Source: Diphasiastrum complanatum
Lineage: Eukaryota > Streptophyta > Lycopodiopsida > Lycopodiales > Lycopodiaceae
Direction: 5' to 3'
NCBI GenBank assembly: GCA_029204225.1
Contig: CM055094.1
Coordinates: forward strand, 19,474,702 to 19,538,701
DNA length: 64,000 nt
Part shown: positions 1 through 9,960 of the stretch, one piece after another
Numbering within the stretch: the stretch's first letter is position 1
How the letters are laid out: each line of letters starts with the position of its first letter
Made by a program: the position numbers and the translations under genes
The notes under the pieces: model-generated
What the model saw: only the letters and a program-made list of their open reading frames with translations
Databases searched by the model: none
Told to the model about the DNA's origin: nothing

Positions 1-1357
1 AAAATCATAAGCATGCTAGTAAGTCGACTCTGATAGGACGAAAAGACGGGGACAAGTCAGTTCCAACGACGGCATCTAATTCGATCGGGAGCTCTTCTCA
101 GCCAGATTTAATTTCGTCGACCGGTTGGAGAGCTCCATTCCTCAAAGATACGTACGTCTATGAAATGCTTTCACCAAAGCAAATTCAGAATGATCCTTCT
201 TTCGACCCAAGTTTTCGTAGAGGACGAGCGCTAGCATGGAGATCGGAAGACAACATATCTACATATCCTTGCAACTTTGCGATAATAGATGGCTCGTTCT
301 CTTCTCAGAAGGAATGTCATACATCAATCAATAATTCCTAGGAACTGAGTTCCGATTCTCGCGATCCTAAAATCCAGCTACAACAGAAGTTCTGCCTGAT
401 TCTGATACTGTCATGGGCCAAAGGTTTGAGCAAGATCCACAATTTTTCATCAATCCCAACAAAGTGGTCCTTCACATGGAGGATACCAGGATCTATTTAC
501 GGATTCAATACTTTCCTGCAGACTCCATACATATCTTCGAAGAGATGTGCACTTCAGGATTTATTATCAATGCTGATGAGGGTTACATGTACACCCAGAG
601 ATCAAAAGCATTTACTGGTCGAAGACAAATACTGACTCGAAACTGCTTCAACTGGCTACGTGAGCAAAATCATAAGCATGCTAGTAAGTCGACTCTGATA
701 GGACGAAAAGACGGGGACAAGTCAGTTCCAACGACGGCATCTAATTCGATCGGGAGCTCTTCTCAGCCAGATTTAATTTCGTCGACCGGTTGGAGAGCTC
801 CATTCCTCAAAGATACGTACGTCTATGAAATGCTTTCACCAAAGCAAATTCAGAATGATCCTTCTTTCGACCCAAGTTTTCGTAGAGGACGAGCGCTAGC
901 ATGGAGATCGGAAGACAACATATCTGCATATCCTTGCAACTTTGCGATAATAGATGGCTCGTTCTCTTCTCAGAAGGAATTTCATACATCCATCAAGAAT
1001 TTTTGCAAATTAACTTCCGATTCTGATGATCCTACAATCAAGCTACAACACAAGTTCTGCCAGTTTCTGATGACTGTCATGGGCCGAAGGTTTGAGCAGG
1101 ATCCACAATTTTTCATCAATCCCAAAAAACCGGCGCTTCACATGGAGGATACCAGGATCTATTTACGGATACAATACTTTCCTGCAGACTCCATACAAAT
1201 CTTCGAAGAGATGTGCACTTCAGGCTTTATCATCAATGCTGATAAGGCTTACACCCAGAGATCAAAAGCATTTGCTGGTCGAAGACAAATGCTGACTCGA
1301 ACCTGCTCCAAGTGGCTGCGCGAGCAATATCATAAGCATGATGCCCACTATTCCTGA
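1..1357 (+). pseudogene. A-block gene, C-terminal part, tandemly duplicated
   Basis: Unrecognised protein family. The first ~665 bases are repeated by the next ~675, so the C-terminal part is present twice in tandem. The first unit enters from the left edge in frame 3, and stops near 340 (a TAG after a Ser-Ile-Asn-Asn-Ser stretch). An uninterrupted ORF from ATG 413 to 1357 (314 aa) then covers the end of unit 1 and all of unit 2. The repeated module contains RFEQDPQFFINP, a LHMEDTRIYLRIQYFPADS stretch and a basic tail ending near WLREQ-HKH. The N-terminal membrane segment seen in the copies at 25.1k and 43.6k lies outside the window here. The duplicated state plus an internal stop suggests a decayed copy, but the 314-codon run is long for pure debris. 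Confidence 0.55.
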
Positions 1358-1689
1358 ACAAATGTTATGAAGAAAATCCTTTAGGCGCAATTTCTTGAAT
1401 TGAGTACATTGAAAACATCAACATTTGTTGATTGGAGCTTTTAAGATTGACCATTATAGTCATCTAGGGCCAATGTATATGGCACTCAACTGCTAATCTA
1501 TCTCTCCACTGCTTTTGAAATGTCCACTTTAGTTCATGATCTATGATCCTTCTTCTCGTTGTGTATATATATATGTTCTCATCGTTGATATTTGATTTAA
1601 TGTATTAAATGAACATTGAATGCGCATTAAATCAAAATCAACAATAATTAGGTTACACATATTATGTTCAAAAAATATTTAGACACACA

Positions 1690-1902
1690 ATGAAAATATC
1701 ATATCGACAAGAGAGAACATATCACGGCAAAAGGACTAGACATAAATTGTTTGTTAGTGATCATCCATCCAAAGTAGGCGCACCACTTCCAAATTCTAAT
1801 GTTACTCCAAGCCTTTTTGTGAGACTACTAATATTTTTGGAAAACACATGTTCTTCATATTCCAAGCATGCTCAGCATACCTCCAAGCACATAGCAAAGT
1901 AA
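1690..1902 (+). CDS. Small conserved ORF, 70 aa, unknown
   Basis: ATG-started ORF lying about 330 bases after the A-block gene on the same strand. Near-identical copies occur at 23053-23265 and 42635-42847 (both minus), each open over its full length. It is rich in basic and Ser residues with a hydrophobic LFVRLLIFLE stretch. No family recognised. Conservation may only reflect recent block duplication, so coding status is doubtful. Confidence 0.25.
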   Translation: MKISYRQERTYHGKRTRHKLFVSDHPSKVGAPLPNSNVTPSLFVRLLIFLENTCSSYSKHAQHTSKHIAK

Positions 1903-2179
1903 ACCGTACATCTTCTTTCCTTGCCCTACTTGTTGGTCTTCATCTCGTATGGTAAGTACTCGACCCTTGATTGTTCCTTTGAATAAGAGCTTTTTGCTAT
2001 AGTTTCAAGAGAGAAGCTTCCTGGGAAAGGGTCAACTTGGGAGTAGCTTAATATATTGATGTCATTTCAAATCATGATATCTTCATGGTTGTCACTCAAA
2101 ATAATAGTAAACTGTTTGGTAACTTGGGGTAGCTTGATATGTAGCTAGACAACTAAAGAACAAATCACCTCTAGATGGC

Positions 2180-2520
2180 TTCACAAGCTTGTCTAACTCA
2201 TTCTTATAATTACTACCATTGTGTCTAACTTGCCAAATGCTAGGTGTAAAAGTATTTGACAAATGCATAACTCTTTACTCTCCAAGTCTTAAGACTTACC
2301 AAGTGTTGTTTGCAGCTCATACTAGATGCTTTGAGAAGTTATATTAAGAATTGGGGGGGGGGGGGGGGGGGGGGGGGGGTTATCGCAAAGAATCCGATCT
2401 TGCCAAATACTAGGTGTAAAAGTGTTTGACATATTCCTAACTCTTTACTCTCCAAGTGTTGTTTTTAGCTCATAGTACATGCTTTGAGAATAATGTTACT
2501 GGTTATATTAATTTGGGGGG
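2180..2520 (+). repeat. Dispersed repeat family, two tandem copies around poly-G
   Basis: A ~125-base sequence (TTGCCAAATRCTAGGTGTAA through a TTATATTAA followed by a G-run) occurs here twice, at about 2225-2379 and 2401-2520. Related copies are at 11000-11170 (minus), 22450-22780 (minus, two), 42040-42340 (minus, two), and 58430-58575 (plus). A more diverged relative is near 16.4-16.6k, 26.25-26.4k, 44.6-44.75k and 53.0-53.15k. I cannot assign it to a known transposon class. Confidence 0.6.
2353..2379 (+). repeat. Poly-G tract (27 G)
   Basis: Uninterrupted run of 27 G after TTATATTAAGAATT. Counterparts differ in length: 22580-22602 (C), 42165-42184 (C), 10993-11002 (C) and 58568-58576 (G). 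A run this long can form G-quadruplexes and is prone to replication slippage. Confidence 0.9.
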
Positions 2521-2625
2521 ATTGTAAAGAATCGAACTTGAGTGTACAAGCCCAACTCAAGTGCAGACACCAACTCACCACACATGGGAAGATCATTAAA
2601 TTTTAATTTGAAGAAAAATCAAAAT
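2518..2625 (-). repeat. Inverted repeat arm 1 (partner at 4035-4140)
   Basis: This ~105-base stretch, from GATTGTAAAGAATCGAACTT to a CATGGGAAGATCATTAAATT stretch, is the reverse complement of 4035-4140 with a few mismatches. The arms enclose about 1.4 kb. The array's strand switch at 22.35-22.44k lies inside a fused version of these two arms. Confidence 0.75.
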
Positions 2626-3253
2626 TAAAAAAAAATGAAAAACTATTTCTCCTTAGAGGCATTGTGGTCATCATCTAGACGAGCTGTGCTTGCTTGAATC
2701 AATAGAAACAAAGAAAATAATAATAACCAGTTTTTATCCTATTAATGCACCAATAATATATAAATATAATTGAATTAAATGGGAAGATTATAATATTTAT
2801 CGCTTCATTTAAACATTGATCTACTAATTTCAATGATTTCGTTCAAATTCGAATTCCAATGATTTGTGAAGTGTGAATGAATGCAATGTAACTTGCATAT
2901 GTTTGGAACATAGCATAGATTCATTATATGCTTTTTAACTATGTGTTATTTAGTCGTGTAACAAGGAATAAGCATTTTTTTTAACAAATTTTCAATTTGT
3001 TTTTGGAAACCCTAGATTACAACATTTTAATATATTAACAAAATTGACTTAATTTGCATGAACAACTTTGAGTTTTGAAAATCCTAGATTACAGCTTCAT
3101 TCAATCTTCAAATTTCCAAGCTCGTTCAAACTTCAATGAAATATAATTCATTCCAAAATCCATTCTCGAATCCTAGAACGATGTATTTTAAAAACTTTTG
3201 TAATGTGAAAGAGAGATCACTGAGCTAAAACATGACCCTGATTGCATTCTGAA

Positions 3254-3735
3254 TTGCTTTCAAAAACTTATAAATTGTATTCATCAATGGAGATGTCTAG
3301 AGGACATGGTGTGAAAAATTGTCAACTAGTTTGGTTTTTTATTTGGCAATTTTGGAGGCCAAAATGAATCTCAACTTTGAGTTAGTTTCATATTTGTTAA
3401 TAAGGGCCTAAATAGTAGTTTAACTACCTCTGGCAAGTAGATAAGTGGATGAGGTCGAGTTTGGACCCATTCTAATTGGCTAAATTTTGGTACATTGCTT
3501 TCAAAAAGCTTATAAATTGTATTCATCAATGGAGATGTCCAGAGGAGATGGTGTGAAAAATTGTCAACTAGTTTGGTTTTTCATTTGGCAATTTTGGAGG
3601 CCAAAATGAATCTTAACTTCGAGTTAGTTTCATATTTGTTAATAAGGGCCTAAATAGTGGTTTAACTACCTCTGGCAAGTAGATCAGTGGATGAGGTCGA
3701 GTTTGGACCCATTCTAATTGGCTAATTTTGGTACA
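3254..3735 (+). repeat. 241-base tandem duplication
   Basis: The sequence beginning GCTTTCAAAAACTTATAAAT at 3255 recurs at about 3496 with a GCTTTCAAAAAGCTTATAAA start, and similarity continues to the TGGCTAATTTTGGTACATTG near 3735. The A' block carries the same pair inverted (about 40.85-41.32k), so the duplication predates the block copies. Noncoding. Confidence 0.75.
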
Positions 3736-4024
3736 TTGCATCTAGACTAGATTTTCTAGGTTTTTGATAAAGTATCTAGAAGTTTCCAAATTAGGTCAAG
3801 TTTGGGGCAAGTGGCCAAATGACATTTTGGAAGATATAAATAGTTGTACCTAAGTGGAGAAATAATCATCAAAGTTTCTTTCTTTGTGGAGAATTCATCT
3901 CTTATGTCCATCTCATGTGATTTTCTCTATCTTGGTTTTCTATGTGTAGAATGTTGATTTTCTTGTAGATCTTGATTCCACACGTGTGACGATTATAATA
4001 TATATGATTTTGTTAAACATCGAT

Positions 4025-4240
4025 CTACAAACATTTCAATGATTTTTCTTCAAATTCAAATTTAACGATCTTCCCATGTGTGGTGAGTTGGTGTATGCGC
4101 TTTTGTTGGGCTTGTACACTCAAGTTTGATTCTTTGGGATCCTTCGCCAACTGTGGTTTCAATACTTTCTCTGCAAGATTCTCATTTGAAATTTGCTTGG
4201 GACCCTTCTTATCTCCATCAGATATTTGTTTCAACGTTGA
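4025..4240 (-). CDS. Conserved short ORF (~67 codons), unknown
   Basis: On the minus strand this reads a Lys/Gln/Glu-rich peptide (SDGDKKGPKQISNENLAEKV, then a GKIVKFEFEEKSLKCL end and stop). The same frame is open at 40337-40546 (plus). It sits directly beside the CT/GA microsatellite, and its 3' end overlaps inverted repeat arm 2. Composition is protein-like and hydrophilic, perhaps the end of an exon or of a retroelement gag. No family recognised. Confidence 0.3.
   Translation of the reverse strand, partial: STLKQISDGDKKGPKQISNENLAEKVLKPQLAKDPKESNLSVQAQQKRIHQLTTHGKIVKFEFEEKSLKCL
4035..4140 (+). repeat. Inverted repeat arm 2 (partner at 2518-2625)
   Basis: Matches the reverse complement of 2518-2625, including GATCTTCCCATGTGTGGTGA and the GTACACTCAAGTT core. 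The 22.2k junction carries this arm's outer flank joined to the outer flank of arm 1. Confidence 0.75.
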
Positions 4241-4266
4241 TGCTAGGCCATACCACAGGCAAGTAG

Positions 4267-4424
<158 letters not shown>

Positions 4425-4435
4425 CCAGTCAAGCC

Positions 4436-5215
4436 TACATGGCAGACCCACGTGGTATAGCTTAGTTGGCTTGCCACACAAGCCTATGTCAAGCCTATAT
4501 GGCAGACTGTATCAAGCCTATATCATGCCTATATGACCTACCACGCAAGCCTATGATAGGCCTACATGGCTTGCCACATGGCAAGTCCCAAGCCTATGTG
4601 GTTTATCTCATGACATGCCTACATGGCTTGCCACATGGCAACTTGGGAGCCCCAGCTCTCTCTCTCTAGCTCCACTCAAGCCTACATGGCAGAGCTTGGT
4701 TGGCTTGCCACACAAGCCTATGGCAAGCCTATGTGGTATCCTGTGACATGCTTACGTGGGAAGCATCACAAATATGCCATGCCTATGTGGCCTGCCATGC
4801 ATGCCTATGGCTTATCTCATGACATGTCTACATGGCTTGCCACATGGCAACTTGGGAGCCCCAGCTCTCTCTCTCTAGCTCCACTCAAGCCTACATGGCA
4901 GAGCTTGGTTTGCTTGCCACACAAGCCTATGGCAAGCCTATGTGGTAGCCTGCGACATGCTTAGGTGGGAAGATTAATATGCCATGCCTATGTGGCCTGC
5001 CACGCAAGCCTATGGTAGGCCTGTATGGTTTGCCAAGTGGCATCTTTTGAGCCCACCTATATATATATATATATCTCTAGGTCCACTCAAGCCTACGTGG
5101 CACAGGGCTCAGTTGGCTTGACATACAAGGTTATGGTAGGCCTACAGGGCTTGCCACATGGCAACCCTCAAGCCTGCATGATTTGCCATGTGGCATACCG
5201 CTGTCATAGGTGTTT
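4436..5215 (+). repeat. CAAGCCTA/TTGCCACATGGCAA minisatellite array
   Basis: Degenerate array built from CAAGCCTAYRTGGC and GGCTTGCCACATGGCAA units, with an internal ~230-base duplication (ATGGCAACTTGGGAGCCCCA at about 4636 and 4845). The TTGCCACATGGCAA core is nearly palindromic. Other arrays of the family are at 12200-12620, 39946-40121 and 56960-57365. A short (AT)n stretch lies near 5058-5074. The array's edge supplies the C-terminal codons of the histone-like ORF. Confidence 0.8.
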
Positions 5216-5589
5216 CGAAATCTCATGACAAGAAGCATGTCCTTGGGCATCAGTGTTACCCCCTTGCCATGAATGGAACACAGCATCGAATCCTCAAACA
5301 ATTTTGTCTGGAAGTCCTCGTATGCAATATGGAGGGCCTCCAATGCAGCGATATTCCACCTCACTGCATAGGGCAGATGGGTTGTCATATCTTGTGTAAC
5401 CTCCCTCACAGCCCGATACAAGGCTGCTTTTGGGATCACAAGTTTGGTGTACCTCTGCAAGGCCCTGATGTCCCTCAACCATGGACGGCGAGGTCTTCCA
5501 CGTCTTTGCGGACGTATGGGTTCAGATGTCTGGAGACGGGACGGTTGAACAAAATGGGTAAGCCTAGCAGTTTGCTTCGTCCGAGCCAT
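5131..5589 (-). CDS. Divergent CENH3-like histone H3, intact ORF
   Basis: Encodes 152 aa from a true ATG at 5589. The tail starts MARTKQTAR, exactly as histone H3, but Lys9 is Leu and the later acetylation/methylation lysines (14, 18, 23, 27, 36) have no equivalents; the tail is short and Arg-rich (RRGRPRRP). The histone fold spans about residues 37-126. In it IP replaces the IR of canonical H3 (LVIP, residues 50-53), RW is at 77-78, ALEALHIAYEDF at 82-93, and LFEDSMLCSIH then VTLMPKD at 97-117. The IP, RW and SMLC-IH signatures resemble plant centromeric H3 (CENH3) more than canonical H3. Residues after ~130 come from the neighbouring minisatellite, not from H3. There are no introns, unlike typical plant CENH3 genes, which suggests a retrocopy or a captured gene. 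Identification as an H3-fold gene is firm; the CENH3 assignment is probable. Function is unproven. Confidence 0.85.
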   Translation of the reverse strand: MARTKQTARLTHFVQPSRLQTSEPIRPQRRGRPRRPWLRDIRALQRYTKLVIPKAALYRAVREVTQDMTTHLPYAVRWNIAALEALHIAYEDFQTKLFEDSMLCSIHGKGVTLMPKDMLLVMRFRNTYDSGMPHGKSCRLEGCHVASPVGLP

Positions 5590-5725
5590 TAAGGCCGGAT
5601 ATCTATACCATGCGAGGACAAAGATACAACAGAAGAGAGAGCTAAATTATCTCGCGTAATGGCGACACTGAGAACTCTAAGGGTGATATCGCTACAACGC
5701 GAGAGAGTGGCAGAGACAGGCGGGG
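5590..5725 (-). promoter_or_regulatory. Remnant 5' leader of the histone-like gene
   Basis: Upstream of the start codon this copy keeps only the last part of the leader: one complete and one partial unit of the ~85-base repeat (TCGCCATTACGCGAG, CTCTCGCGTTGTAGC on the minus strand). At about 5725 the leader is cut and joined straight into X2 coding sequence. The leader repeats, TATA-like box and G-box array of the 39k copy are therefore missing here. Confidence 0.65.
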
Positions 5726-7110
5726 AGGGGCAGGAAATTGTTTTATATGTACTTGTCCAAATGCCTCTTTGATAATTTCAAACATTGTGTCATATGCATC
5801 CCTGCTAATACGAGAATAATCACATGATCCTTGTATCAATTTTCGGTCAATGATCTTGCCGACTTCACCCATAAGCGCCTCTGCAATCTTGGGCTTGATT
5901 CAAGAATATCGTTGATTTCCAAGTAGACTCGTCGTTGACTTGGCTGTAAGTACTGCACTCAAAGACTTTCCAATCATGTCCTTGTCTTTCAGATTTTCAT
6001 TGGTGACTAAAGCTGCTCTGCAAAATAAAAATAAGATTTAGAAAAAAACAATTCACAACCATTGATGTGCTAGATGAAACAAAACACATGAATAGTTTAA
6101 AACATAATCCTACTTGAAAGCATATATTCTTTTTTTCCATTGACCCCCACTTGTTGAGAGCTCGTCAATAGTGTTTAAAATAACTCTTTTTTGCTTATTG
6201 TTCAGTATTTTCTTCCGTAATGTGTTTACTTCTACATTTATTTGACAATATGAGGTACACAATGTTTGTACAATTAGTTTCATATTGTCAGTTTCTTGGT
6301 TGGGATTTAATATAATATCTTGCAAACGAGAATTATCTATCTTCAATATTTCATTTTCTTCTTTTGTTTGCAAAAAAAAGGTTTATTTTTCTCAGTAGTC
6401 AGTAAGCAAATCATTCAACATATTTTCCAAACAGTGGATTTTCTTCATTGAATAACTAATGCCATAACTTTTCAATCGTTCACAATAACCCAATAGACTA
6501 TTGTGTCCTTCACACAAAAACAGTATGAGTTGTGTGACCGATCTAAAATTTGGATGTTGCATTGAGCTTGGATCGATTGGATACAAACATCCATCAACCC
6601 ATAGATCATAATGTTTCCTGTCTTTCATCCTTTGGTGAGCTGGTAAGGTGGATCCTTTCAGATTTTTTCTCGACAGTGGAGCATATTCTATGGGAAGATC
6701 AATATGGAGATGATATTTAGACATATTAATAATCGATAGATTAATCTAGTAGAAAACCCACATGTTATATATCTTGTAAGCTATTAAAACTCGTCTTAAT
6801 TATATAAAAAAATAACAGTAAAAGTTTGAAATGACCTTGGCACTCTTTTTGATCCATCACACTCCATGTTTCTTGCCTTATATGCAAAATCAAAGCTTTG
6901 CAGTTATGAGCAAAGTAAGCAAAATATTTTTTCAATAGATGTGTGTTGAAATTGCAAATTTTAGATTGCAAGAGTTTGAGATAACCTTGCCGTTCCATTT
7001 GATCCAACGCACTCCATATTTTCAGAATTTCAAAAATTTAGATTCACGTTGGCGCTCATTGTGATCCAAAATATTCAAAGTTTCTTGCCATGATTTGCAG
7101 ATCGATAAGA
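5690..7110 (-). pseudogene. X2 gene, copy 1, 3' end deleted
   Basis: Minus-strand counterpart of the 36.84-38.95k copy. In order it holds the short helical repeats (about 7100-6830, two frames), the MSKYHLHIDLP exon (6724-6392), a frame break at a run of 8 A, the coiled-coil segment (6373-6110), a GT-AG intron (about 6113-6020), and the exon with IGKSLSAVLTAKSTT-like sequence (about 6019-5725). It then fuses to the histone leader in the 76-aa frame 5872-5642. The last X2 exons and the G-box promoter are missing. Confidence 0.6.
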
Positions 7111-7195
7111 CTATTTTTCTTTGATGTGAACGCTTTTGTAGATGGAAAGAAAACTTTGATGTGCAATACGATTTGCATTTACATGAGAAGTCATG

Positions 7196-8720
7196 TTAGT
7201 TAATGGTAGAAAATAGAATCTTGAAGTATGGACCCCACGCGTTGTGGCTACCCAACTTCCAGTTAACTACATATGTTACTAGTGAGGTCAAGTCATCGGA
7301 GTTGTGCGGGCAGACCAAAAACTCGATCGGAGTTTTAAAATTCGACGATTTTCTCTCTCTTACATGGCATTTCTTAGACAGCCCTTTTGGGCCATGGAAC
7401 TCCTCGAATGTAAACTCCATATCATTTGAGTCTGTTTCATCTGATGAAGCATGACGCTTCGCTTGTATCGATCCGTCATCTGTGACATAGAGTACATGGG
7501 TGTCTTTCTCGATGTAAGCTTCACTAGGTCGACCGTCTGGTGCTTTGCAGTTGGCCCTTGTGGAGAGAAAGAACTCTTTCTCTTTTGAGAAGCCGCTTGC
7601 GTGGAATCTGTTGCAATAGGCCTAGAAGTAGAGCTGGTATTCTTGGCTGGTTTTGAGGGAGTCTCCCAAGCTTTTATCTGCTAGCATCAAGTGGTCTCAA
7701 AATCGCGGTCAGTGGCTAAACTGCTGCAAAGTGACATCTATCAGAAGATAGCCCAATAACTGGAGGTTTGCTTGTTCTTGATATAGTCATGGAGGCAGTT
7801 GGAAGCAAACTGGGCCCAGTCATAAAGGTTCTGATCGTGTAGTTTAGAATCAGCCATCATGTGAAATAGTTTCATGGGGATACGCGTGACCGCACGAAGC
7901 AGCTAAGGGCTTATCATTTATGACCTCGATAAGGTAACCATCTTTTTTTTCCCATTTGTCCACTGAGGGGTCTATGTATTTGAAGTATGTTGTGGACTCA
8001 ATCTTTTTGAGGGTCCTATTGACTGTGTTTGGTCCCGTAGGGAAGCCAAATGTATTGAGGTCAACTCCAGAAATAGGGATAATATAAACACAATTTTGGT
8101 TAGGAGGTAACATGAACTGGAAAATCTGATGGTGTGGTTATAAGCAATATGCAATCGAAACGGGCTCTGATAGCCACTGATGAAAAGAGAAAGTTGGAAC
8201 TCTATGTGGCTCGAGAATTAGTGTGCCTCCTGGTACCAAGTATTCATCTCAGAGATATCGAGGCTTTCCATGGTGATGTCAATTCTGTCTTGAGTTGGGT
8301 CATCAGAACTGGAAGATGTTGTGGCAGACAGGTTCTGGACTCGGCTGATGACTCTGTTGAAGGTTCGGCTCTGGCAACAGACAAGTGGAGTCTCAGTTCG
8401 GTCGACTGTGGAGGGCTTCGGATCGGTTGTCTTTAGATGGACTCGGCTCAGTCAACTTTGTATGCAGAGTATGGACGCTCAGCTCAGTCCACAGTGAATG
8501 CAGAGTATGGACGCTCGGCTCAGTCCACAGTGATTGCAGAGCATGGGGCCTAGGCTCTCTGAGCAGTGTATGTAGAGTATTGCTCGGCAGTGTATGGAGA
8601 CTAGAAATTTGTGAAAAACTTTGGAGCAATGTTGCTCTGATAGGATGTGGAAACGATGATTATTGCATGATGATTCAACTGATCTTGTAGGAATGATTTG
8701 AAGAGGCATATTTATGTGCA
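7196..8720 (-). pseudogene. X1 gene, copy 1
   Basis: Minus-strand copy of the unrecognised X1 family. Going downstream: the 36-base minisatellite (about 8460-8560, two to three units), an MSATTSSSSDDPTQD-like start (about 8310; here the first codon reads as CTG/TTG), a GADLNTFGFP segment (8113-7850), a YDWAQFASNCLHDYIKN segment (about 7830-7780), the STRANCKAP segment, and the terminal FTFEEFHGPKGLSKK...FKILFSTIN frame ending at 7196. The Pro/Gln-rich linker of copy 2 is deleted here. Several stops and frameshifts make it non-functional as read. Long plus-strand frames here are shadows. Confidence 0.6.
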
Positions 8721-9080
8721 TATGATTCCTTTTGGTTCAGGTTAGGTCGTAATTTAAAAAATATTTTTCTTGATACAAGAATTGTGATTTAAAACACTTT
8801 TAAAATTTAAAAAAAAAAATTAAAAACTTTTGTTTTAATAAGCAAAAAGTTTTTTTTTAGTTATTCTCATGGTTGTGTCCAATGATTTTATTTTGAATAG
8901 TATTATTATTTCATATAAGGTGATGTGCAAAGATTAATAAAAAATTTTTTTAGCATTACAATATCTTTATTTGAAGCATTTTAAATATGGGTATTTTTTT
9001 TATAAAATTAAATTTTTTTTTTGTCTCCATGTCATTTATTTTTTTTGGGATCATCGTGTTTCATTATGAACAATCTTAGT
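8650..9080. other. Copia leader scrap plus AT-rich spacer
   Basis: A ~90-base piece (GATTCAACTGATCTTGTAGG to TTTTGGTTCAGGTTAG) matches the copia leader at 17.44-17.53k. The rest is strongly A/T with homopolymer runs, matching 19.7-20.05k, 32.4-32.7k and 60.7-61.05k. No gene seen. Confidence 0.6.
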
Positions 9081-9960
9081 AAATTCTTCCCTGGTGCATC
9101 CTTCCAAAATTAGATGAATGGCTTTTTTCTTTGGCTACACAAGCTCGCCAGAGATGTTGTTAAGTCACACATACTTTTCTCTTTTTACACCAGCACATGA
9201 TTGATTTGCTGCAAACCCTTCTGCTAAACTCCTTGCCAACTTAGGAGATGCTGAAAACATCAGAGAGATTGAATGCCTCCTCAAAAGACCACATTTTTTC
9301 ACTGTCCAAGATAAATTCTTCCAAAACTCAAATGAAAGGTCTGGTTCTTTCAACCTAAACAACCCTAGTTCGGTGGTTTATGGACAAAATATGGGAAAAA
9401 GAAAGAAGTATACATGATATAAAGGAAAGGAAGGACAAGGCAGTGGTGCAAAAGAAGACTTACTGGCTAAAAGACTGAACTTTTACAGGTATTAACTAGC
9501 TCGCAGGATGTTGAGGATCTGCATAGAAGAACTCTCACTAGGAATACGGTGGATCGACTACAGCTCAACACGCGCAAGGACAAGGCAAAGATATTTTTAC
9601 ATTTATGCTACTGTAACAGAATGTTTGAGACCATTCATGTGAGACACTTTTACACTCGTATTTTATTGCAGATCTTTGGCCTTATATACACAAGTCCTTC
9701 CATGATATTGTGTTTGCTTGGTCATACTTACCTAACATCAAAAGTGAATGGTACTTTCTGTTTGATGTTTTCTGCAATTTTGAAATTGAAAATCTATCTT
9801 TATGTTCTTGCTCTTTTCTGAAACATTTCAAAGATTTCATTTTGGAAAAATTTGACTATGTGCTTAAAACGGACTGCAATATAATTAGAAGTATGTACCT
9901 CATAAAATCTTACCTATTTAGGAAAAACATCATTGAACTCTTGTTTTAAATCTTGCATTA
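9080..9960 (+). pseudogene. Y family coding remnant, copy 1
   Basis: Repeated unrecognised sequence with open stretches at 9549-9821 and 9710-9949 in two plus frames. One reads DRLQLNTRKDKAKIFLHLCY onward; the other reads an aromatic-rich peptide (AWSYLPNIKSEWYFLFDVF). A TTTTACAG acceptor-like site precedes the first frame. Related copies: 20080-20904, 31427-32431 (minus), 49700-50160 (minus), 59826-60700 (minus). It lies tail-to-tail with the gypsy fragment, and coding strand is uncertain. Confidence 0.35.

Larger units (their letters stand above)
1903..4024. other. A-block spacer, no convincing gene
   Basis: AT-rich spacer with only short, interrupted frames. It holds the poly-G tract, two copies of a dispersed ~125-base repeat around it, one arm of an inverted repeat, and a 241-base tandem duplication, all listed separately. 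Inverted counterparts are 22440-23050 (shortened) and 40560-42630 (nearly full). Confidence 0.6.

Noticed and set aside
4436-5215. CRISPR-like array
   Set aside because: Units are degenerate, unevenly spaced and lack unique spacers; the context is a plant nuclear genome.
5188-5592. 134-codon plus-strand frame over the histone gene
   Set aside because: Antisense shadow; only the minus strand encodes the H3 fold.
7203-7454. 83-codon plus frame opposite the X1 C-terminus (also 36553-36804 and 62366-62617)
   Set aside because: Antisense of the FTFEEFHGPKG frame, which ends at a common stop and looks more protein-like.
8134-8690. Plus-strand frames of ~100 codons opposite X1 (also 14932-15255, 54634-54224, 61649-61230)
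   Set aside because: Shadows of the X1 coding strand. They persist because X1 DNA is duplicated, and the minisatellite is open in several frames.
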